In this document: positions 7,570 to 13,448 of the stretch, piece after piece | Layout of the letters: each line of letters starts with the position of its first letter | How positions within the stretch are numbered: position 1 is the stretch's first letter | Source of the DNA: Vulcanimicrobiota bacterium | GTDB taxonomy: Bacteria > Vulcanimicrobiota > Xenobia > Xenobiales > JADMJV01 | Assembly (NCBI GenBank): GCA_017307785.1 | Contig: JAFKGI010000008.1 | Location: 62,001 to 126,000 of the forward strand | Direction: 5' to 3' | DNA: 64,000 bases | The notes under the pieces: generated by a model | Told to the model about the DNA's origin: nothing | The model's input: only the letters and a program-made list of their open reading frames with translations | The model's database searches: none | Translations under genes and position numbers: made by a program

Positions 7570-9773
7570 GGCAGAATTTTGGTGACCTTGCTCACGGCCA
7601 GCATCCACAGGTTGGCGTTGGTGGGCAGGCCAAAGTCATCGGTCTGGGCCCCGGGCGGCAGAGGCAAGGCACTGCCGATCAGGTTGGCGTCTACCTCGAA
7701 AGCCGACAGGGGAACGGTGGCTGGGGCCGCGGGGATAGCGAAGGAGCGCATATTGCCGCTCTTCCAAAGATAGATGCGGCCAGGATTCAGAGGATCGACC
7801 GAGACCTGCTGGCGCTTGGCCTTGCCGCCGGTGTTGGTCAGTTGCACGGCCGATCCGGGCGGATTGACCCGATAGCTGAAGACTTCGCCGCCCAGACCGC
7901 CGCCGTCGGTAAAGTAAACGGTCTGGCTGTCGGGAGACCAGCAGTTGAAGCGGCAGGCCAATCCCGTGTCGAAAACGGCCGTGGTTCCGCTCGCTCCCGT
8001 GGTATTGGTGACGCACAGATGGGGGTCGGTGTTGAGGTGATTGCCGTAGGCGGAAAAAGCGATCTGGTTGCCGTCCGGGGAGAACGACATCATGTAGCCG
8101 TTCAGATGAGTGCTGGGGTCGGAATTCATGTGCGCCCCGTTTTGATAGTTGGAGTCCGTCCAGTTGTCGCTCTGCGGCGGGTTGTAGCTGCCGGTGCCGC
8201 TATCGCTCAGCAATCGGCGCGCTCCGCTGCCGTCGGCGTTGCTGATCCAGTATTCGTGCAGCGAACCGGTCCAGACCACGTAGCCGACTTTGTCCCCGTG
8301 CCAGGAAAGGGTGGCTCCCGCGATGCATCCTCCCGTTGGCACAGGCACGCTGGCGTTGCGCACCAGCTCGCCGCTCTGGGTCGAGTAGACCTGAAAGGTG
8401 TTCTTGGGCAACGCGCCGGCCGTGACGGACAGCAGTCCGTCTCCAGAGGACTTCTGATTGCCGTAAGGAGCGCTGACAAAGGTAGGTCCGGAACCGTCCG
8501 CGTTGCAGCTGACCAGCTGATGCTGACCGGCCGGGTTGTCGTAATAGGCAAAAAACTTGGTGTCGGTCTGGGTCTTGACCTGGAGCAGGTTGGGATAGGG
8601 CACCACCGTGCCGGAAGCATCGGCAAAGTCGCAGTAGAAGCGGAACTGATCGTTGGGCTTGGAGTCCTGCGGGCACTCCCAATCCCAGGCGGCCGACCAG
8701 CACTGGTTGGCTTCGTCCCAGTTCATGCGCTCCGGCCGGGCCGGTTTGGAAAAGACGCCGGGACCACAGGTGCCGCGCAGACAGTCGCTGTGCCACTGCA
8801 CGTAAACGTCGGATCCCGTCGTGTCGGTCACGTTCAGGGCCACCGTCATGCGCTGTCCGGGCACCAGGCTCAGCTGAAAGGGTGGGGGAGGCGGAGCTCC
8901 TTCGGGAGCCAAAAACAGACCGTTCTTGCCGGTGCTCGGGGCCGGCAGCGCGGTCGCGGGGTTGGACAGGGTCAGGCTGGAGGTGGTCAGCGCGGGCGGG
9001 CGCAGCGAGGCGGCTGGAGCTCGGCCCAGGGCGCCGCTGGCGATGGGAATTGTGCCTCGCAGCACGTTGACCCCACCCTGGGTCAGGCCGGGCAAACCGC
9101 CGCGCACAGAGATCTGCCCGTTGGAAGCGACCGAGACCGTGTAGGGATTGCCCACCGTGGTGAGCGCCCAGCACGGCAGGGGCGTCCGGCCCGGGGTGGC
9201 GGAAGTCGGGCTGGCGGCCGAACTCACCGCCGCTCCCGAGGCCGCCACCAGCTGGTAGGAGCCGTCCTGGTAGGGCAGCCCGTTGCTGACCACTCCTCCC
9301 TCGGGAGTGAAAACCAGCGCGAAGTCTCGGGTCATGTCGTGGCCCGGGAAGTTGGGGTTGCGCAGCCAGCGGGCCGCGTCAAAAGCGCTGTTGCGCTGAC
9401 CGTTTACCCGGGGAAAGCTGGAAAGGCTGCTGGTGGTCGGCCAGGTGCCTTGGAAGATCAGGGCCTGCGGAAAGTCCCCGGAAAAATCCACCACCCGGGT
9501 TACTCGGGCCATGGAGAGGCCGCTGGCTACGTAGAGTTTTTGCGCCAGCGGGGTGGTCAGCCCATTGGTGGGCAGGCAGACGGCCACCGGAGTTTGGGAA
9601 GCGATGGCCGTTTCGCGGGCCCGGCGCAGTTCCTCGGCCATCACCATGGCCAGTGCGCGGGAACTGCTGGAATCGCGTGTGCCGCGCAGTTGTAGCACGC
9701 CCAGGCCCACCATCAAGGAGGCGATTGCCAGCGCGACCATGATCTCCAGAAGCGAAAACGCTCGAGACTTCAT
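7566..9773 (-). CDS. GspH/FimT-like prepilin fused to a TolB-like beta-propeller
   Basis: 735 residues; ordinary GspH/FimT minor pilins have 150-220. N-terminus: MKSRA then FSLLEIMVALAIASLMVGLG, a class III signal with Ala instead of Gly at -1 and Glu at +5. It continues like GspH (ALAMVMAEELRRARETAIAS; PVAVCLPTNG; FALVFTPEGGVVSNG). About residues 290-400 form a Cys-containing beta-rich module (HSDCLRGTCGPG; CWSAAWDWECPQD). From ~400 to the end are repeats of the TolB/WD40-like type: YYDNPAGQHQLVSCNADGSG, YWISNADGSGARRLL, MSFSPDGNQIAFSAYGN, CWSPDSQTVYFTDGG. A GGAGGGG ribosome site lies 5 bp before the ATG. First gene of the four-prepilin operon, divergent from gspF. Probably a tip-located minor pilin bearing its own adhesin-like propeller; the role is inferred. 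Confidence 0.85.
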   Translation of the reverse strand: MKSRAFSLLEIMVALAIASLMVGLGVLQLRGTRDSSSSRALAMVMAEELRRARETAIASQTPVAVCLPTNGLTTPLAQKLYVASGLSMARVTRVVDFSGDFPQALIFQGTWPTTSSLSSFPRVNGQRNSAFDAARWLRNPNFPGHDMTRDFALVFTPEGGVVSNGLPYQDGSYQLVAASGAAVSSAASPTSATPGRTPLPCWALTTVGNPYTVSVASNGQISVRGGLPGLTQGGVNVLRGTIPIASGALGRAPAASLRPPALTTSSLTLSNPATALPAPSTGKNGLFLAPEGAPPPPPFQLSLVPGQRMTVALNVTDTTGSDVYVQWHSDCLRGTCGPGVFSKPARPERMNWDEANQCWSAAWDWECPQDSKPNDQFRFYCDFADASGTVVPYPNLLQVKTQTDTKFFAYYDNPAGQHQLVSCNADGSGPTFVSAPYGNQKSSGDGLLSVTAGALPKNTFQVYSTQSGELVRNASVPVPTGGCIAGATLSWHGDKVGYVVWTGSLHEYWISNADGSGARRLLSDSGTGSYNPPQSDNWTDSNYQNGAHMNSDPSTHLNGYMMSFSPDGNQIAFSAYGNHLNTDPHLCVTNTTGASGTTAVFDTGLACRFNCWSPDSQTVYFTDGGGLGGEVFSYRVNPPGSAVQLTNTGGKAKRQQVSVDPLNPGRIYLWKSGNMRSFAIPAAPATVPLSAFEVDANLIGSALPLPPGAQTDDFGLPTNANLWMLAVSKVTKILP

Positions 9774-9843
9774 CTGCCCCTCCTGCCTTTAAAAACGCGT
9801 TCAAGACAGGCCGGCCACTTCCTGGCACGAAGCGATCCTGCCA

Positions 9844-11058
9844 GTGACTCGCCCCGCTGATTCGAAAGCAACCTGGAAGCGCTTGGGCTGGCTGGTTGCC
9901 TGCCTCTGTTTGCTCGTGGGCGTAGCCCAACTGTGGGGCGGCCGGAATGCACTTTTCCTGGGCCTGATACTGGTTTTGCTGCTGGTAGGGGAACGACCGC
10001 AGTCGGAAGCCGGCGAAGCCCCCGAACCCGCTCGCCTGGCCGAGAGCCTGCGCCAGTTGGCCTTCATGACCCGGCTGGGGGTGCCGCTGCTGCGCGCTCT
10101 GGAAGTGTTGGCGGCCCACGCCGACCAGGCCGAACTGCGACGTATCTGGTCCGAGGTCGGCACTTCGGTGATGAATGGCCGCACGCTCTCGGGCGCGCTC
10201 AACGTGCACGCAAAGGTCTTTTCCCGGTCGGTGATCGGAATGGTGGCGGCCGGAGAGCTGACGGGCGCGCTGGTGCAGAACCTGGAAAAAGTCTCAGAGA
10301 TGCTGGCCCATGAGGCCCGCTTGAAAAAGAAGGTGCTGGCCAGCCTGACCTATCCGGCCCTGGTGCTGGCGCTGATCGTCGTGCTCTCGCTGTTCACCTT
10401 GCTGGTGATATTTCCGAGCTTCGCCGAGACTTTCCGCCATATGAATACCCCGCTGCCGCTGGTCACCCGGCTGCTCATGACGTTGACCAACTGGGTGACC
10501 AACCCGGTCGCCTGGCTCCTTGCGGTCGGCCTGGCCAAGGTCGGCACCATGCAGTTCCGGGCCTGGTATGCTCGCCCCGACTCGCGCCGCCAGGCCTACG
10601 CGCGCATTCTCCAGGTGCCGGTCTTCGGGCCCATCTTGCGCTACGCCAGCCTGACCCGCTATTGCTGGGCCTTCGAAGGCGTGCTGGGCGCCGGAGTGCC
10701 CCTTCTCAAAGGCGTCCGACTGGTGGCGGTGGCCAGCGGAAACCCCTTGATCGAGGAAGACAAGACGCATCTGATCGAGGCGCTGGAGCGCGGCGACTCC
10801 CTGGGCGACTATTTCTGGGACTATCGCGACCTCTACCACCCCATGATCGCCTCCATGGTTTCCGTGGGTCAGGAATCCCGGCGCCTGGACCGCATCTTCG
10901 GGCACCTGGCCGGCTGGTTTCACACCAGTCTGGAAACCCATCTGGAAGCCATGTCGGCCATCATCGAGCCGTTTCTGCTGCTGTTCGTCGGCATCGTGAC
11001 GGGCACCACGCTGGTGGCCATCTTTCTGCCGCTCTACGGAACCCTGGATCGATTTTAG
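9844..11058 (+). CDS. GspF/PilC-type inner-membrane platform protein
   Basis: 404 residues, normal length for the family. After an N-terminal hydrophobic region (LGWLVACLCLLVGVAQLW and FLGLILVLLLVGER), two T2SSF domains follow: LAESLRQLAFMTRLGVPLLR...VAAGELTGALVQNLEKVSE (residues ~60-155), and the second around FEGVLGAGVPLLKGVRL to VSVGQESRRLDRIFGHLAGW. Three hydrophobic helices separate and follow them (VLALIVVLSLFTLLVIFPSF; FLLLFVGIVTGTTLVAIFLP). GspF/PilC couples the ATPase to pilin insertion in type II secretion and type IV pili. Divergent from the minor-pilin operon across 70 bp. No ATPase, secretin or major pilin gene is in this window. GTG start. Its stop overlaps the convergent next gene. 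Confidence 0.92.
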   Translation: MTRPADSKATWKRLGWLVACLCLLVGVAQLWGGRNALFLGLILVLLLVGERPQSEAGEAPEPARLAESLRQLAFMTRLGVPLLRALEVLAAHADQAELRRIWSEVGTSVMNGRTLSGALNVHAKVFSRSVIGMVAAGELTGALVQNLEKVSEMLAHEARLKKKVLASLTYPALVLALIVVLSLFTLLVIFPSFAETFRHMNTPLPLVTRLLMTLTNWVTNPVAWLLAVGLAKVGTMQFRAWYARPDSRRQAYARILQVPVFGPILRYASLTRYCWAFEGVLGAGVPLLKGVRLVAVASGNPLIEEDKTHLIEALERGDSLGDYFWDYRDLYHPMIASMVSVGQESRRLDRIFGHLAGWFHTSLETHLEAMSAIIEPFLLLFVGIVTGTTLVAIFLPLYGTLDRF

Positions 11059-11792
11059 AGCATGGCCAGCAGGGCGAATTTCTCGCGGTCGATTTCCCGA
11101 CGCGTGCGGAAACCCATGCGACGCAGCACCGGCAAAGGCGGAGACCAACCGCTGATGGCATGACTGAGCATGGAAGCGAATCCCAGGCCTGCCAGCCAGT
11201 AGCCCTTGCGGTTGCGCCTTCCCAATACCAGACCCAGATTGACCAGGGCGCCGGTTTTGGCCTGGATCACTTGGTCGATGTCCCATTCCTTCTCCAGGTG
11301 GGCCAGACGCTCGCGGATGTCGTCGGGCGCCGCTCCGCGCAGGCCCTCGATATTGGCCTCGATCTGACGGTCGATTTTCTGGTTCACGGTCGGCGAGGTC
11401 TGCTGGCGAATCCGGTCAAAGCGATCCCCGTGGCGACGGCCACTGTGGGCCAGCTGAACCGGGTCGCGCGGATGCAGTCGTTGCTCCAGTCCGTAGCGCT
11501 CGCGGTCGATTTCCGTGCGCGGACGGCTTCCCAACCAGTGGAAAACCGGCAGCAGCGGATGGATACCCTGGGCGGCGTGGGCCAGCAGTAAGTTGCCCAG
11601 AGCCGCCGGCACCACCGTCAGCCTGGGAAAGAAAAAGCGCGCCACGGTCAAGGTCAGCAGTCCAACCGCGCCGGCGTGCGTCTCCAGCCAGCGGTCGTCG
11701 CTCCATTCTTGCTCCAGCGCGTCGACCCGGCCGCGGATCTGATGGGCCGGCGTCTGCAAGATGTTGTGGTCTACGTGTTCGGAAATACCCAT
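11055..11792 (-). CDS. membrane protein with duplicated YgaP-like module
   Basis: 245 residues from an ATG with GGAGG six bases upstream. The protein is an internal duplication. Each half has a helix of the type RVDALEQEWSDDRWLE or RLAHLEKEWDIDQVIQ, a hydrophobic stretch (GLLTLTVARFFFPRLTVVPA; GLVLGRRNRKGYWLAGLGFA), and a conserved end: LLPVFHWLGSRPRTEIDRER in the first half, LPVLRRMGFRTRREIDREKF in the second. This end pattern is reminiscent of YgaP-like/DUF2892 membrane domains found C-terminal to rhodaneses. Here there is no rhodanese. Function unknown. The neighbouring genes give no clue; convergent with gspF with overlapping stop codons. Confidence 0.7.
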   Translation of the reverse strand: MGISEHVDHNILQTPAHQIRGRVDALEQEWSDDRWLETHAGAVGLLTLTVARFFFPRLTVVPAALGNLLLAHAAQGIHPLLPVFHWLGSRPRTEIDRERYGLEQRLHPRDPVQLAHSGRRHGDRFDRIRQQTSPTVNQKIDRQIEANIEGLRGAAPDDIRERLAHLEKEWDIDQVIQAKTGALVNLGLVLGRRNRKGYWLAGLGFASMLSHAISGWSPPLPVLRRMGFRTRREIDREKFALLAML

Positions 11793-11876
11793 ACAAACCT
11801 CCAGTTTCCTCACCATTGTGAGCGAGCCGGAGGGGGACTTTCCAGAAGCGCTCGTCCGAGCGCGGGCGGTACGGAA

Positions 11877-12470
11877 CTACTTATCGGGCAGCGAGGTGTG
11901 AAAGCCGATGGCCAGTTGCTTGGTCACCACGGCGGCGCACATCACCGCCGTGCTGATGCCGGCCACCGAAGGTACCAGGGCGGAAGTGCCCAGACAAGCA
12001 CCGATGGCCATCTGACAGATGCCCACCGTGAGGCGGCGATTGTTGTGTTCGCGCACTCCGCGCACGGTGTCGGCGGCGCCCAGAATCAGATCGGCGCCGC
12101 CCTGCACCAGATTGGCCACCGTGGAAACGCCCGGATGATGGTTGCCGCCGGCGTCTTCCGCCTTGCTGGCGGCCATGGCCAGCAACGACACGCCTTCGAC
12201 CCGGTCCAGAACCGTCTGGCCCCGCAAGATCTTATTGGCTCCCCAGATCCCGGCGCCGGCGGCCACGCCTCCTGAAGCGGTCCGGCCCAAGGGGCTGGCC
12301 TGCAACGTCTGCCACATTCCCATGGCGTCGTGTCCCAGCTTACCCAGGTCGACGGTGCGCACAAAAGCCGGATTCTCGGCCTGCAACTGCTCGGGCCGCT
12401 CCTCCATGGAGTTCTCCGAATGCAGACGTTTGGGCGCGAACTGAAAGGCGGCCGCAGGCTGGATTTTCAC
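11877..12470 (-). CDS. unknown protein, Gln/Pro-rich N-terminus and hydrophobic core
   Basis: 197 residues beginning MKIQPAAAFQFAPKRLHSEN, then a polar linker and a Gly/Ala-rich, moderately hydrophobic body (GRTASGGVAAGAGIWGANKI; VANLVQGGADLILGAADTVR; LVPSVAGISTAVMCAAVVTK). No family is recognised. The N-terminus resembles those of the amylase-like protein, the 283-residue protein and others nearby (an Ile-Gln pair close to the start followed by a Pro/Ser-rich stretch and an aromatic residue). The hydrophobic segments are weak for true transmembrane helices. The GTG start has a purine-rich GAAGGG directly next to it, closer than usual. The gene could encode a membrane-active or exported protein, but nothing proves it. 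Confidence 0.6.
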   Translation of the reverse strand: MKIQPAAAFQFAPKRLHSENSMEERPEQLQAENPAFVRTVDLGKLGHDAMGMWQTLQASPLGRTASGGVAAGAGIWGANKILRGQTVLDRVEGVSLLAMAASKAEDAGGNHHPGVSTVANLVQGGADLILGAADTVRGVREHNNRRLTVGICQMAIGACLGTSALVPSVAGISTAVMCAAVVTKQLAIGFHTSLPDK

Positions 12471-12532
12471 CCCTTCACTCTAGCCGAGCTTCCAAACGCC
12501 CGCCTGCACCGGGGCGTTAACAGTCCGCCAGC

Positions 12533-13291
12533 TTACACAAAGATCTCGTTCAGCAGTCCGGCCAGTCGGTAACCCCCCAGGGCCGCTTCGCGACTCATGT
12601 CGTTGCGGGCTCGCTCGGTGTATTCCGCGCTGGGCGCCTCACCCTGAGTCACGCCCTGGTAGACGTCACTTTTGGTCATTTCCCAGCCTTCGCGCGACCA
12701 GTCCTCGGGCTTAAGATTGCTGGCGTCGATGCGGTACTTGTCCATGGGGTACTGCTTCTCCAGCAGAGCCGCCATCTTGGCGATCTGATCCTTGCCGCCG
12801 GCGTCCAACGGGCGCTTGATATTGTTCCACTGCTTGCCGCCGCTGTCCCAGAAGGTGTGAAGATTTTCGTGGCCGTTGAGCTTGAAGCCGTTGCCGCCGT
12901 GGTCATGATTGTCGGCGTTGTGCAGCGGCTGGTGCAGGTCGCCCACCAGGTGCTCGGTAATGCGCAGGGCTTCCGCTTTCTGGTCGTCACTGGCCTTCGG
13001 ATCGCGTAGCACGCCCAGATTTTGATTCAGGAAAGTGATGCTGTTGGGCCCGGGCGCAATGGTGCCATCGCTATCGATGGGTGTGTTGACGTAGTGAAGA
13101 TCATGATAGGTGGGGCGTACGTCGTCCATCCACACGGCCGCCGTGAACACGTCATTGTCCTGATCGGTGCAGTCCTTGCCGGCTCCCGGATTGTGCGGAT
13201 TGTTGTTGAGCTTCTCGACGGCGGCGCGCGCCGTAGGCGTGAGATTGTCCCAGGCAACCCTGGCGACCAGCATATGACCCATTGCGTTCAT
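12533..13291 (-). CDS. S1/P1-type nuclease without signal peptide
   Basis: About 252 residues. The zinc-ligand pattern of S1/P1 nucleases is visible in order: GHMLVARVAW near the N-terminus, WMDDVRPTYHDLHYVN (Asp and His, ~55-68), ITEHLVGDLHQPLHNADNHD (~110-130) with GGNGFKLNG, and NLHTFWDSGG. These enzymes cut single-stranded nucleic acids and remove 3'-phosphates using three zinc ions, and are normally exported. Here no signal peptide is seen at any possible start (ATG 13291, ATG 13327, TTG 13333), and the N-terminal Trp whose amino group normally ligates zinc is replaced by MNAMGH. I chose 13291 because it begins just before the conserved GH. It may be exported by another route or be intracellular. 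Confidence 0.85.
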   Translation of the reverse strand: MNAMGHMLVARVAWDNLTPTARAAVEKLNNNPHNPGAGKDCTDQDNDVFTAAVWMDDVRPTYHDLHYVNTPIDSDGTIAPGPNSITFLNQNLGVLRDPKASDDQKAEALRITEHLVGDLHQPLHNADNHDHGGNGFKLNGHENLHTFWDSGGKQWNNIKRPLDAGGKDQIAKMAALLEKQYPMDKYRIDASNLKPEDWSREGWEMTKSDVYQGVTQGEAPSAEYTERARNDMSREAALGGYRLAGLLNEIFV

Positions 13292-13364
13292 AGCCTCAGT
13301 ATGATTGCCGAAGCCTGGCCAAAGCATGAACAAATTATTGCCGCCCCGTCACGCCAGCGGGAAC

Positions 13365-13380
13365 GTAACAAAAACGTTAC
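13365..13380. promoter_or_regulatory. GTAAC-N6-GTTAC inverted repeat upstream of the amylase gene
   Basis: A perfect 5-bp inverted repeat, GTAAC AAAAAC GTTAC, lies in the divergent gap between the S1/P1 nuclease gene and the GH13 gene, about 70 bp before the GH13 start. No T-run follows it, so it is more like an operator than a terminator. Regulator unknown; the short arms could also occur by chance. Confidence 0.3.
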
Positions 13381-13448
13381 ACCGATTCGGAAAGTTTTAA
13401 GGGCTTAAAAGTAGGATGTGAGTGAGAAAAAGCCAGGAGTCGTTGCCC

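Noticed and set aside
7842..9695. Long plus-strand frame (617 residues) over the pilin-propeller gene
   Set aside because: It is an antisense shadow caused by high GC; composition is Gly/Arg/Val-rich without motifs, while the minus strand has clear pilin and propeller motifs.
9774..9843. Sigma-54 promoter (TGGCACG...) between the pilin operon and gspF
   Set aside because: A TGGCACG is present but the GC element is not at the required -12 spacing.
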